The notes under the pieces were generated by a model. It worked only from the letters and a program-made list of their open reading frames with translations. It did not search any database and had not been told where the DNA came from. Below, piece by piece: positions 49,200 through 61,999 of a stretch of 64,000 nucleotides of DNA. The position numbers and the translations under genes were made by a program. The DNA is taken from contig OU452222.1 in assembly GCA_911728455.2 (NCBI GenBank), positions 11,918,767-11,982,766 on the forward strand, in the 5' to 3' direction. Source of the stretch: Marthasterias glacialis. Its lineage: Eukaryota > Echinodermata > Asteroidea > Forcipulatida > Asteriidae. How positions within the stretch are numbered: the stretch's first letter is position 1; each line of letters begins with the position of its first letter.

Positions 49200-49745
49200 T
49201 TGCGTGGGATGGATAATAGGAAATAATACAAGCAAGACACCCATTACAGGGCCGGTGCGAACTGTATTCCCTAAGAATGCTGTAACGACTATATCGGAGA
49301 GACCGGAAACATCATCTCAACAAGAATCAAAGAGCACACAGTGGCACACAAGGACACTAACTTGGAAAAAAAACCTGGCCATCAACAAGCATTCACGTGA
49401 ACAAGTTCATCGCATCGACTGGAACAACGCCAAGCTCGTCACCCGTGTTCTCCTTATGGCACCAACGCTGAGACAGGGAAGCCATCCAAATAAACAGGGC
49501 TCACAGCGAAGTGACTCAAGACATCGGCTTCTTGATCAAACACATTCATCTCATCGGTCATCACTACTCAAGCATCTTACCCCTTGCCCCTTTTTAATCT
49601 GGATGTTTCCCACCTTTTTTTAAATTTATTTATACTGCCTTTTACATTTTCATTCTAGAGATTCTTTTTTATCCTTTTGTATAATTATATTCTTGTATTT
49701 TCATGTAAAATTGTAAAATAAATAAAAAGCAATAAACCACAAGGG
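49200..49745 (+). mobile_element. Penelope-like retroelement fragment (GIY-YIG end), copy B
   Basis: Same fragment as at 11,340, with the YIGET and DWNNAK patterns in the forward frames. Truncated and dead. Confidence 0.7.
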
Positions 49746-49779
49746 GAAACTGTCTGGGTACTTTTTTAAATAAAGTTTT

Positions 49780-49893
49780 GGGTGAACAAAGAAAAATTGA
49801 CTGGAGCGGGATTTGAACCTGCGACTCCGGCTATGTATAGTCGGATATCGCAGGTTTAAACACCGCTCCACCCAAGCGTTCTTTGTCCAGCCC
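49780..49893. repeat. tRNA-like imperfect palindrome (copy B)
   Basis: Identical to the copy at 11,916-12,029 in both arms. Confidence 0.6.
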
Positions 49894-50472
49894 AAAAATC
49901 AAACGATAATAAATAAAGGAGCCCATCCTTCTAGCCGAATCTCAACACTACGCTGTATGATCACTCTACTTCCCGCCCAAACTTTGTGTACCCCTCCAGC
50001 CGTACTTGAGCCACAGCAACAGCGCCAGCCCACATTCTCCTGAAGACGTTCGAAACCTACTTTTACAGCCAACACTCCTCCCAAAATGGTTGTAACCCTC
50101 AAGTAACAGTTATTTCCTATAAGACTTTTCTTCTGTTGATAAACAAACCGCACTGGTTGGCATGGACGGCCAAAAGTAGCAAAACGTTCAAGTCTTGACA
50201 GACGTTGAGACCAAAATTCAAGAGTTTCGTAAAACTTTCTACTTAAAGAAAATACGTCCCATTACAGGTTGGTTTGTTTCCAACAAATTCTAAACAGTTT
50301 TTGTGTAACATTTTTGCAAACTGTGATTATCTGTTTCTGCCTTGCATTGTCGGCTCCCTGTAGTTTCTCCATCTTGGTTGGCAAAAACTCGGGCCGGGAC
50401 GTTGCAAAAGAAAGATCTATTGACTGTATTCGTGTAGCAATGTTCAACTGTTGACCATAGTGAGATTTTAGC

Positions 50473-50482
50473 TTTATTTATT
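50473..50482 (-). promoter_or_regulatory. Candidate polyadenylation signals of NLR copy B
   Basis: Overlapping AATAAA on - about 430 bases after the stop at 50,902, as in copy A. Confidence 0.5.
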
Positions 50483-50901
50483 TATTGTTACTATATACTT
50501 TTAGGAAATAAGATTTTCCCCTCTATACTTGTGTCGCCTTTTTAGAAAAGAGAAACTAAAGTTGATACAACTTTTGTGGTCCATCGTTAATTTTTTGTGC
50601 ACTGTTTTGTACCTGGTTAGTTTTATTTGTAAAAGTTGCACCCCACTGCTTACACAATCAATACCCCGCCCCTAACAGGGAAAGGGGGGATGCTTTTACC
50701 GTGAGACAATCAAAAGTGTGAGAGTACCATTAAATTTAATCTATAATATTTTACATTGATAGTTGTACTTTTAAAAAGAATTATTCGGTAAAAAGAAGCT
50801 GAAGACTGAGCTACAAAAAATGACCAAAACATTTGCCACGAGGAAGAAAAAAACTAGATTCTGGTCTTTAGTCGACACTTTAGAATCGGGATTATTTAAA
50901 T

Positions 50902-53900
50902 TCACAGCCTGAACAGACATCCACAAAACATGCCCGTACTCAGTGACGATGACAGTGCCCTTTTCTCATCATCCTGCAAACCACAATGCATTAGAGACAA
51001 ATGATACAATGAAGAAACAGGAGTTACCTGGTCTCCTTGAATACCATGGAGATTATTCTTATCAAGCCGAACCCTCTTTATACTGCCTGCAGCAGCAATG
51101 ATGGAGAAAACTGGCTTAATATCATCACTCTGCAGACTACACTCCGATAGATACAATCCCTCCAATGAAGAAACAGGAGTTATCTGGTCTCCTTGAACAT
51201 GTTGAATACCATGGAAATTATTCTTATCAAGCCGAACCCACTTTATACTGCCTGCAGCAGCAATGATAGAGAAAACTGGCCCAATATCATCACTCAGCAG
51301 ACTACACTCTGATAGATACAATTCCTCCAATGAAGAAACAGGAGTTATCTGGTCTCCTTGAATACCATGGAGATTATTCTTATCAAGCCGAACCCTCTTT
51401 ATACTGCCTGCAGCAGCAATGATGGAGAAAACTGGCTTAATATCATCACTCTGCAGACTACACTCCGATAGATACAATCCCTCCAATGAAGAAACAGGAG
51501 TTATCTGGTCTCCTTGAACATGTTGAATACCATGGAAATTATTCTTATCAAGCCGAACCCACTTTATACTGCCTGCAGCAGCAATGATAGAGAAAACTGG
51601 CCCAATATCATCACTCAGCAGACTACACTCTGATAGATACAATTCCTCCAATGAAGAAACAGGAGTTATCTGGTCTCCTTGAATACCATGGAGATTATTC
51701 TTATCAAGCCGAACCCTCTTTATACTGCCTGCAGCAGCAATGATAGAGAAAACTGGCTTAATATCATCACTCTGCAGACTACACTCCGATAGATACAATC
51801 CCTCCAATGAAGAAACAGGAGTTATCTGGTCTCCTTGAACATGTTGAATACCATGGAGATTATTCTTATCAAGCCAAACCTTCTTTATACTGCCTGCAGC
51901 AGCAATGATAGAGAAAACTGGCTTAATATCATCACTCTGCAGACTACACTCCGATAGAGACAATTCATCCAATGAAGAAACAGGAGTTATCTGGTCTCCT
52001 TGAATACCATGGAGATTATTCTTATCAAGCCGAACCCACTTTATACTGCCTGCAGCAGCAATGATAGAGAAAACTGGCTTAATATCATCACTCTGCAGAC
52101 TACACTCCGATAGATACAATTCCTCCAATGAAGAAACAGGAGTTATCTGGTCTCCTTGAATACCATGGAGATTATTCTTATCAAGCCGAACCCTCTTTAT
52201 ACTGCCTGCAGCAGCAATGATGGAGAAAACTGGCTTAATATCATCACTCTGCAGACTACACTCCGATAGATACAATCCCTCCAATGAAGAAACAGGAGTT
52301 ATCTGGTCTCCTTGAACATGTTGAATACCACGGAAATTATTCTTATCAAGCCGAACCCACTTTATACTGCCTGCAGCAGCAATGATAGAGAAAACTGGCC
52401 CAATATCATCACTCAGCAGACTACACTCTGATAGATACAATTCCTCCAATGAAGAAACAGGAGTTATCTGGTCTCCTTGAATACCATGGAGATTATTCTT
52501 ATCAAGCCGAACCCTCTTTATACTGCCTGCAGCAGCAATGATAGAGAAAACTGGCTTAATATCATCACTCTGCAGACTACACTCCGATAGAGACAATTCA
52601 TCCAATGAAGAAACAGGAGTTATCTGGTCTCCTTGAATACCATGGAGATTATTCTTATCAAGCCGAACCCACTTTATACTGCCTGCAGCAGCAATGATAG
52701 AGAAAACTGGCTTAATATCATCACTCTGCAGACTACACTCCGATAGATACAATTCCTCCAATGAAGAAACAGGAGTTATCTGGTGTCCTTGAACATGTTG
52801 AATACCATGGAGATTATTCCTATCATGCCAAACCCACTTTATACTGCCTGCAGCAGCAATGATGGAGAAAACTGGCTTAATATCATCACTCTGCAGACTA
52901 CACTCCGATAGAGACAATTCATCCAATGAAGAAACAGGAGTTATCTGGTCTCCTTGAATACCATGGAGATTATTCTTATCAAGCCAAACCCTCTTTATAC
53001 TGCCTGCAGCAGCAATGATGGAGAAAACTGGCTTAATATCATCACTCTGCAGACTACACTCCGATAGATACAATCCCTCCAATGAAGAAACAGGAGTTAT
53101 CTGGTCTCCTTGAATACCATGGAGATTATTCTTATCAAGCCGAACCCTCTTTATACTGCCTGCAGCAGCCATGATGGAGAAAACTGGCTCAATATCATCA
53201 CTCTGCAGACTACACTCCGATAGAGACAATCCCTCCAATGAAGAAACAGGAGTTATCTGGTCTCCTTGAATACCATGGAGATTATTCTTATCAAGCCGAA
53301 CCCTCTTTATACTGCCTGCAGCAGCCATGATGGAGAAAACTGGCTCAATATCATCACTCTGCAGACTACACTCCGATAGAGACAATCCCTCCAATGAAGA
53401 AACAGGAGTTATCTGGTCTCCTTGAATACCATGGAGATTATTCTTATCAAGCCAAACCCTCTTTATACTGCCTGCAGCAGCCATGATAGAGAAAACTGGC
53501 TTAATATCATCACTCTGCAGACTACACTCCGATAGAGACAATTCTTCCAATGAAGAAACAGGAGTTATCTGGTCTCCTTGAATACCATGGAGATTATTCT
53601 TATTAAGCCAAACCCTCTTTATACTGCCTGCAGCAGCAATGTTGGAGAAAACTGGCCCAATATCGTTACTCTGTAGTTTACACCCCTTCAGTATCACGTC
53701 TCTCAAGGAAGGAACGGGAGGCATACAGTAAGACTTCAAACCGTGTAAATTGTTTTCACTCAAATCAACTACCTCTAATTTGGGGGTTGTTTTCATCAAT
53801 TTGAAAAGTTGTGGGACAGAGGCACAGCTTAACTGACAATCTTGTAAGGTTAATGATTTTAAACATTTAGAAGTATTTTTAAGTTTTTGCATCTGGTCGT

Positions 53901-55697
53901 TCATGTTGACTCCAACTACATGTAATGATAATCTACACACTGTCTTAGCCATTATTTGTTCTAAGTGCTTTAAGTCGGTTTTTCCTTTACAAGTTATTTT
54001 TATATCATTTGAAACAACCTGAAGCCTGGATCGTTGTGGTAGAAAGTCTTGAATGAAATAATGTGCAGCCACGAGGTCCTCTCCTTTCAGCTCATATGGA
54101 AATCTTACCCACTCATCTAGCTCAAGGGTTTTTACAGTCGACTTAAGCTTGGCTTCAAATAATGCTAACATCATTATCCTATGTAAAGAAACATACCTCT
54201 CACATTTAACAGAAGTGTTTTTGTTGTAAACTAAGAGGTGGTTTTTGGTCAGTTCAACAATACATTCTGCAGCTTTTTGGTTTATCCCGCTACAGAAACG
54301 GATTAAGTATCCATTTCTTTCAATGTCGCCTTCGAAAAATCTTGACAAATGCTCATTAAATTTGTCTGGACTAGACTTTGCTAAATCAGACAGGTAAACG
54401 GAACAACAATACTGCATTATTGTTAAGTGGTAGAATTTGACTTGTTCAACCCTGTCGATACCGTGCATGAACTTGAATGGAGTCAGCAAGCCGACCTCAC
54501 ATCCCAATTTGAAATCTTCTGAATCGAAATCTGAAACCTCAAGGACATTTTTTTCATCGCTTTTTAACACCAAACCTTCAAGTGCAACCTGCCCAAGTCT
54601 GGCCATTAGCTCATGAAACCCATCTCTTGCTATTTTCTTAGAGGGTTTGGATGTACAATCTTTGCTAATCTTTTGCTGGTAGAATATGCCCATTGCATGT
54701 TCAAACAGTTCCGCTAGTCTCTCAGGTAGACTTTTGGATTGAGTTAATGATGAACACATCAGCCAAAGAAATAGAGGAATCTCGCTTAAACTACAAAGTG
54801 TTTCAGACTTGCTTATTTCGGAAAGAATATGAGCATGGTGTTCGGAATCAGATTTGTTGAAGTATTTACGGATGTATTCTTGTTTATTAGTGTCATCGAA
54901 TCCAACTATGTTTGTTCTTGTAAAATCTGTATTGCACTCTAGTAACTTAAGTGCCATAGACTGACGGCTTGTTACAATAGCCTTACAGCGTTTAAGAGAC
55001 TTGAATGAGAGGACTTTAAAGACACTGAATTCTTCTTTTGCATTTTGTAAGGTCTGAAAGGAGACTTCATCTGCTCCATCAAGAAGAATGAGAACTTCAT
55101 CAGGGTGCTGTGTTATGTAATTTTTAAGATCCTCTTTCTCAAATTCATTTCGAGGCAATATTTGAGAAAATATTTCATCCATAATGTTAAAATTGACCTC
55201 CATTTTGTTAATTTCCAACAAAAAGACAAGCTTATACTTTGAAAAAGGTGAGTTTTGTTTTTTGTGAGAAACAGCCCAGTCATAAGCCATCTTTTTAAGA
55301 AGGGTTGATTTACCATACCCACTTTCCGCAGTGATTAAGAGTCGTTTCTTATCAAGACTTAACATGTCTTCATATGAATTGAGGCGAATTTTCTCATACT
55401 CTGATTTGGTTTTACCGACCTTGTATTCGCCTTTACGATCAGAATACGTTGTGATGTGTGAAAACTTTTTATCCTTTGCCATTTGATCGCTATGTTTTTC
55501 ATTAATGGCATCCGACTGCAAATTGATCGACTGATTAGGTTTGTTTGTTTCTTGCAAAAGTTCTAAACTGACGAAGAGTTCATTCATATCAACAGCCATA
55601 TCCTTATACATCGGATGTGTGTCCACTTTCATTGTCTCTTTGTAATGACTCACCAAAGTTTCACCACACGCTTCAATGTTGAACGGTGAGTGCACAT
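50902..55697 (-). CDS. NLR copy B: NACHT-LRR exon (last exon)
   Basis: 4796 bp, same acceptor as copy A (TTTTGTTGCAG above 55,697), phase 1 in, TGA at 50,902; about 1,598 codons. NACHT motifs are intact: AESGYGKST, LILLDGADEV. Across roughly 600 NACHT and winged-helix residues it differs from A at only nine or so (for example C/R, D/N and I/T changes). The LRR array has 16 full units plus a degenerate cap. The caps differ strongly at the very end (copy A SMSFFLGSLLRL, copy B STGMFCGCLFRL). Open throughout, so likely functional. Confidence 0.93.
51067..53607 (-). repeat. LRR-coding tandem array, 16 units (copy B)
   Basis: 2541 bp: eleven 52-codon units and five 55-codon units with the extra HVQ. 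Units 8-9, 13-14 and 15-16 are copies of one dimer (an SLLSDDIG unit followed by an F-GIQHVQG unit), a higher-order repeat not present in copy A. Three early units carry SIMAAAG, mostly a different variant set from A. Confidence 0.95.
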
Positions 55698-56478
55698 CTG
55701 CAACAAAATATTTTATACAAAAATAATGAGTAATTCTTGCACTACCATCATTGAACACATGCTTTGTAAACAGGGGCTTGTTTTGGCAACACGTACACCA
55801 AATAAGTTGCTGACATCAAATTGACCAAAAGACCATCAGAGAGAAACAAAAAACCTGGGTCCATAACAAGAAGCCAATTCTTGTTTCATGTGCTGCTCTT
55901 GAAAATGAAGTTCTTCTCAACATATAAGTCCTTTAATTTATTAAGTATTTAATGGTACTGGATGTTACGCCTGAAAAAAATATGTTGAAAATTGTTGATA
56001 CTTTGCAAAGTCCACTGTCTTGAACCCAGGGCTGTCCCAGATGTAAGGTTAATTACCAGGAATTGTCTAAATATTATAATAAAGCTTTCAAATTTATGTC
56101 TACAGCTTTTATAGAGGAAGAAATTGTGTCATTAGAGAAATTATTATTTTGAAAACGCTTTATTTAAGATAATTTCTTACCAAACACAAGCAAAAATTAT
56201 AAATCGTCAACTCAATCGAAACATGCATGTTATATGAATGTTTACAAAACAATGGACAAAACAGTTATTTTGGGGGGAGGGGAAAAAAAACCAAACAAAC
56301 AAACAAATGTTTTTACTATTTTCACTTGGTTTATGGTACATTTATGGAAAACAAGAATATCGGGAAGAATGTATTCTTCCCGAAAACAGTGATTTATTAT
56401 CCTTGTGCAAAAAGAACACATTGTTTGGAGAAACCAACGACAAGAACAACAATAATGAGCGGTTTTTGGCCAACTTAC

Positions 56479-56823
56479 CTGTTAATATTCGGACCATATC
56501 ATTACGCTCTATTTTCACAAACGCCTTTGTCAACCCGTCTTTGACTTCCTTTAGGTTCATTGGCTTTCTTGCCCAAGTGAGGAACATCTGAAAGGCTTGC
56601 TCTTCGAGGTTATCTTTGTTATTGTATTCCAATATATCAATCTGTGCAGCAATAAAATCTAAAGAAGTGGCGAGTTTCTTCCAATCTTTCCCAATATTCT
56701 TAGCCAGGCGTCGTAGCATCTTCTCAACATTATCTGATGTATTGGATGATGGTTGATGTTCCTTTGGCTGCTTACTGTGAACTTCATCCATGTTACCTGC
56801 TCTTGGCGATGTGTGTACATAAC
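56479..56823 (-). CDS. NLR copy B: Death-domain exon D1
   Basis: 345 bp, same splice signals and phase 1 ends as A's D1. Death-domain core RLAKNIGKDWKKLATSLDF, EQAFQMFLTWA, FVKIERNDMVRIL. Relative to A it carries E/Q, GID/DNV, R/K, Q/K, T/I, Q/P, T/M, Q/L, A/D, E/K and H/N changes, several of them charge changes. It joins in frame to the NACHT exon. Confidence 0.85.
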
Positions 56824-57298
56824 CTAAAATGAGAATGGAATCCAGAAGTAGTATTATAAATGCCAAATCTAGTTTACAAAATCAATGTGGCTGGTCGGCA
56901 ATTTATCCCTAATATTAAGTATTGCTTAACTAATTAGCAATGCCTAAATTGGAGGGTTTACCTGTTATATCCTGGGGATATGTGTACATAGCCTAAAAGG
57001 AGAATAAAATCCGGAAGGTTTACCGGTACCTGTTATTGTTAAGTTTATGCCAAATCAGTCCGGCCAACATCAATAAGACAATAATGTTACCTTTTAAGTA
57101 AGAAATGGTACAATCCCTGATATATTTTCTCTGATACTTTTGAATTTAATGAATTATCTGAATCCTATATGGTAGAATCCGCTTTGTCTCCTTTGACTAC
57201 AAAAATTATAAGCGCATCCGGTCTATCAATTGGATAAATGCATACCTTTATTTTGCCTAAAGGATGTGTTCCTTTAATATTGCAATGTCCAAAGTATG

Positions 57299-57707
57299 GT
57301 GGCCCTGAAGGGATCACACATTCCAAATATCTTTGCAAATATTTACGTTTATGTCTGAAAAATTATTGTAAATTTCTTTGCAAATATCTTTGCGAATATT
57401 TGAGATGTCGCAAATGTTATCACTCTTTGCAATATGCAATCAAATTTGCGACATCGCAAATTACTGTTTTTGCAATGATAGCCCTAAGGGTGTTGCTAAG
57501 GATGTCCGATACTTCAGCGCATGATGCTGCGGCGATCCAGACGTAGCCATCAATTCATATTTGCAATGTTTGTGACCTTGCAATAATATTATTTGCGATA
57601 TCGCACAGACATTTGCAAAGATATATGTAATAATAATTGCAACGTTGCAAATATTTGCTCCAGTATTTGAAAAGATGTTTACGATGCATGATGTCCCTTA
57701 AGGGCAA
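57299..57707. mobile_element. MITE with TTTGCAAATATC repeats (copy B)
   Basis: Orthologous to 21,441-21,902, with two internal deletions (fewer CTTTGCAAATAT units; loss of about 30 bp of the middle) and a degraded right end. Confidence 0.6.
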
Positions 57708-57941
57708 AAATACTAAAGACTGTAGCAGTTAAGTTTTTTTTATAACCATCTAGGTTTCAAGAAACATCTTTTTCTTAAAATATAGCTGGCAATTATACTG
57801 AATGGATGCCCATAGGTACTACTAAACAATGGTTTAACTCAAAATAGCTTCAGGAGCTCAACGTAACCTACAATGCAAAATTATTAGATTTCTATACAAA
57901 CTTCATTTTAAAGGAGCAGATACTTTCGTTACATTTCTTAC

Positions 57942-58208
57942 CTGTTGGTATCTTTGAAGCTAAATCCCTATGGCCTGTTTGAATTAATGCACTTCTCAAC
58001 CATTCCCTGGCTTCCCCGTCATTGGATTGTTTCCTCCACCAAGAATCTAGCATCTGAAAGGCCTGTTCTCCCGGGTTGTCCTCAGCGTGTCTTTCAAACT
58101 CGTGAATCTCTGCCGATGTGAAACGAAGGTTTTTTGCGAGTTGCTGCCAGTCTGTGCCGAGTTTTCCTGCTAAATTCCAAAGGAATGTCTCATCCGCTGT
58201 TCTTCCAG
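57942..58208 (-). CDS. NLR copy B: Death-domain exon X
   Basis: 267 bp, acceptor CATACTTTTAG, donor ACAG|GTAAGA, phase 1 at both ends, open. Death domain as in A's D3 (GTDWQQLAKNLRF, EQAFQMLDSWW). It supplies the low-coordinate half of A's chimeric exon. The 3' flanking intron matches A. Confidence 0.82.
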
Positions 58209-58229
58209 CTAAAAGTATGAAATATTAGT

Positions 58230-58996
58230 TTATGAACAGTTGTTTTCCGTGGTAATAACTTTTGTTTATGGAATATCGTTGACATTTAAAATCATAAGTA
58301 CTTTATTACATACTGGTCCGTAACAAGCGTGCGTATGAAATCCCTGACCCAAATTATGACGTCATTTTGCTTGTTTCTTGACAGCTAAACCACTTGCTGA
58401 TATGTTCACTGTTTGATTGACTATTCATAAATACCCTAGACAGTTTGTCCATTCTGATTGGTCGAGAACATGTCACATGGGGGCGTTTAAAGGGCAGATA
58501 GAGACATGGTCAAGAGTGTTTATAACCAGTCAGCAATTATAATTACAAAGGCGCTAATTTACGTGTAGCGCCATCAATATATATGACCGGTACTCCGCGT
58601 AAAGTATTCTAGTACGAGTGTGCGTACGCGCAACCATTGACGCTTCGCAAAATGGAGGCCGAGAACAAGACAGGAATTGAAAAAATAAAATAAAATAAAG
58701 TTTCAAGGAATTTCCTACATTATTACGCTTTTTACAATGTTTAACAAAAAAGTGTATTTATAAAGAAAAATTTACCGTGCAGGGTGTGGCCGTGTGATAA
58801 AGACGTGGCCATGACCCTGCTGCTTTTAAACAGCCGTTGAAGACCTCGGTCACCACTCTTTTATTTCTTTAATAATAGTGTTTGTTAAGAATAAGAGTGT
58901 TATCAATTAATGTTTTCATCCAAATCCATGTATCACATCTCCTTTTGATTAATTTCTCTTTCATTGTTGTCATTAGAAATGTTATTCTTGCAATTT
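58230..58996. other. Intron sequence present only in copy B
   Basis: Between Death exons X and Y; no exon recognised. Confidence 0.5.
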
Positions 58997-59006
58997 AAAG
59001 CATGCA

Positions 59007-60252
59007 GAAGTGGCCTTTTCAGACTGCTACAGAAGATAGGCTGTCCCCCTAGACTGCTGAGTGTGATCACCTCCTTCCACAAGGACATGCAGAGCACAGT
59101 CTCCTCCAACGGCGCATCATCTGAACCCTTCCCTGTGAGTAGCGGTGTGAAGCAGGGGCGTGTGCTGGCTCCAACACTTTTTGGAATATTCTTCTCCATG
59201 CTTCTCCAGTATGCTTTTGGGGATAGTACCGAGGGTGTCTACCTGCGTACCAGAACAGATGGCAAGCTGTTCAATATCGCTCGCCTCCGCTTCCCACACA
59301 GAGGCCCAACTGCAGTGCCTGGTTGACCGTCTGGCTCATGCCTGCATGGAGTTTGGTCTTACCATCAGCATAAAGAAGACTAAGATCATGGCCCAGGATA
59401 CTGACTCCTCTCCGTCCATCTCGATCGAAGGCCATCCCCTTGCGGTGGTTGATACTTTCACCTACCTTGGGTCAACCGTTACCAGCACGCTCTCCTTGGA
59501 CGCTGAGATCAACAACAGGATCACAAAGGCTGCAGGTGCCATGGCCAGGCTGAAAAAGAGAGCATGGGGCAACAATCTCCTGACTGAGAACACCAAGCTG
59601 CAGGTCTATCGTGCATGTATTCTCAGCACACTCCTCTACAGCAGTGAAGCTTGGACAGCCTACGCCAGACATGAGAAGCGGCTCAACAGCTTCCACTTGC
59701 GGTGCCTCAGGCGGGTACTGCACATCCCCTGGCAGGACAGAGTGACCAACAGCGAGGTCCTGAAACGTGCAGACATCCCCAGTATGTTCGCCCTCCTCAC
59801 TCAGAGACGCCTCAGATGGCTTGGTCACGTTTGGCGGATGGAACCGAATCGTATCCCAAAGGTGTTGTTGTATGGTGAGCTCGCTGAAGGAGCACGACCA
59901 ACCGGACGTCCTCGCCTTCGTTTCAAGGATGTCTGTAAGGGAGACATGAAGCTGGCCAACATTGACACTAACAGCTGGGAGAGAGGCAGAAGACCGTGCT
60001 GCTTGGAGGTCACTGGTGTTTGAAGGCATGTCAAGAGCAGAGGAAGCCAGGCATGCCAAGCTAGCCAACAAGAGAGCCAGGAGAAAGGCCAGAACAGCCC
60101 TTGCTCCAGCCCCCTCCTCTTTCACCTGCAGCCACTGTGGACGAGACTGCCACTCGAGAGTGGGACTCTATAGCCACTCGAGGAAGTGTTTTACAACACA
60201 GTGACAACCATGGTGCTACTCCATCATCTTCCGAGATGCACGGATGCTATAT
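59007..60252 (+). mobile_element. 5'-truncated LINE inserted in the NLR intron
   Basis: Flanked by a 10-bp target-site duplication AAAGCATGCA (58,997-59,006 and 60,253-60,262). It encodes RT palm/thumb motifs (SSGVKQGRVLAPTLFGIFF), then YLGSTVTSTLSLDAEI, a C-terminal RLRWLGHVWRM region and a zinc-finger-like end CSHCGRDCHS ... HSRKC. The endonuclease and N-terminal RT are missing. About 18 residues that should hold the catalytic FADD are deleted between NIARLR and ASHTEAQLQ, and the frame changes there. Inserted antisense to the NLR. Clade uncertain (RTE- or I-like). Confidence 0.85.
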
Positions 60253-60262
60253 AAAGCATGCA

Positions 60263-61796
60263 AAAGAAAGATATTATTTCCTTCTGTGCTGGCAACTTCC
60301 TGAGTCCAGGAGAAATCAACTGACATGTAGTGAATAATCTATTAGTAGCTCACATTATTCAATGCTGACAGTTCAGGTTAAAATACATGAACATCAGCCA
60401 CCATGGAATATTACCAAAACGTGATACGATTTATTACAAGTTTTGATGGAATTGCGTTTAGGAAAAGTACAGGCAAATCGGTGGACAGCATTTAGGTTTG
60501 GGTGCAGCAGACCGCTTTTGAGCCCTAAACATATTGACAGACAAGACCGAGAAGAAAAGGACAAATGGCAAAAAGGCACACACAAAGACAAATGACATAC
60601 AAAAGTATGGACAAGGCCAGGTTACACATGAGTGAGACCCGAAAAGCAACGTAATGAATTGATAAATTTGAAGAAATATCAATATGTCAAAGATATCAAA
60701 TCTAAATGAGGTGGTGTATGAATAAGTATGGATGCATGATTGGACTGTTTGAGATCTTCATTAAAAAAACATTTACAGTATAAGACTCAATCATAGAAAA
60801 CACTCAGTTCTACTTGGTTTCACAATAAAATCCCCCACAGCTGAACTGCGGGTCTTTTTGTGTGTGAAACCAAAAACTAAGTTAAACAAAATATTAAAGG
60901 CTCTTGTGGATGTGTGTGCAAAACCTAAAAGGAGAATGGCAACCAGTAAAAGGAGTTTTATTTGCTAAATCTTTAAAGGATACATTAAAAACTGGCACCA
61001 AAATCTTTCGGTAGGTGCTTATACCTGTCACTTTCAAAACTCAGAGATGGGAAATTTATTCTCTTCTGTTTCACAGCAGGGCAAGAAATACTGTCAGTAA
61101 TTTGCTTGACTATTCATACATTATGTCACAGGTTTATAAATATGCCCCGTTAATTTTCGGTTCATAAACGTCTCAGTCAACTCCTTTTACTATTTAGTTT
61201 AATATTCAAATTAAATCGAGGGCCCTCCACGTCAGGTTTCTGGGCCCTCTCATATCTTCCATGAAGACACCTTTAACATGTCATTCATCACCGTCTTCAA
61301 TTAACAGATCTGGAAATAAGTGGAAGTGAAATGGGTGTGGTGATACATAGAAATGACACACCTAATGGTAATTTTATAGCCTGCAACCTCCATGCTTTGG
61401 TTGACTTCAAGATACATGAACAATTATTACGGAGCAAAAGAGAGAAGAGGACTGAGGAATCAGAAACAAAACAGGTTTTCAAATTGCTACGTAACTTTTT
61501 TGTTTGAGATAATTTTGAATAACTATGGTAAGCCAGCAACAGCTACTCTGGGCGGGCCTCAAAATTATTTATTGCTCAGTCTAAAGGGCAAAGAAGCGTG
61601 CATGTAATTTCTTAAACATACTTTGTGTACAAGGCACATACTTTTCATTAGATAGGTTTTCAGTTTGTTATAGTCAACAGTCTCAGAGTCCTAACTAACT
61701 TATGAAGTCTGTTGGACAGTCGATGTGCTGCAGATGCAAATGCTCTGTCACACCGTCAAACCAAATTCGTATTTTGTAAGTCATTAGAAAACTCAC
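60263..61796. other. Intron sequence of copy B with a decayed local duplicate
   Basis: About 60,810-60,880 is a diverged relative of 63,170-63,230 (shared GCGGGTCTTTTTGTGTG-like core). About 60,905-60,945 resembles Death-exon acceptor regions (GTGTGCAAAACCTAAAAGGAG). This suggests a dead Death-exon unit. No open exon. Confidence 0.45.
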
Positions 61797-61910
61797 CAAG
61801 TCTTGGATGTTTAGGTTGTGCTATATCTGGGTTCGGCACTGAAGATTTTCCTCCTTGTATGACCAAACTCTCCGCTGGAGATTTTCTCTTAGGTTTGACT
61901 GAACTCCTAG
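61797..61910 (-). CDS. NLR copy B: candidate linker exon
   Basis: 114 bp, acceptor CCCATTAG, donor CTTG|GTGAGT, phase 1 at both ends, open; about 38 residues rich in Ser, Pro and Lys (VKPKRKSPAES). It sits between Death exons Y and X. No homologue is left in A because of the deletion there. Supported by splice signals and phase only. Confidence 0.45.
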
Positions 61911-61963
61911 CTAATGGGGCATAATACGTAGATGTGAACCATTAAGTAACAAAAACAACAGCT

Positions 61964-61965
61964 TA

Positions 61966-61997
<32 letters not shown>

Positions 61998-61999
61998 AA
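61964..61999. repeat. A-rich tract
   Basis: Poly-A interrupted by single G residues; no gene. Confidence 0.8.
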
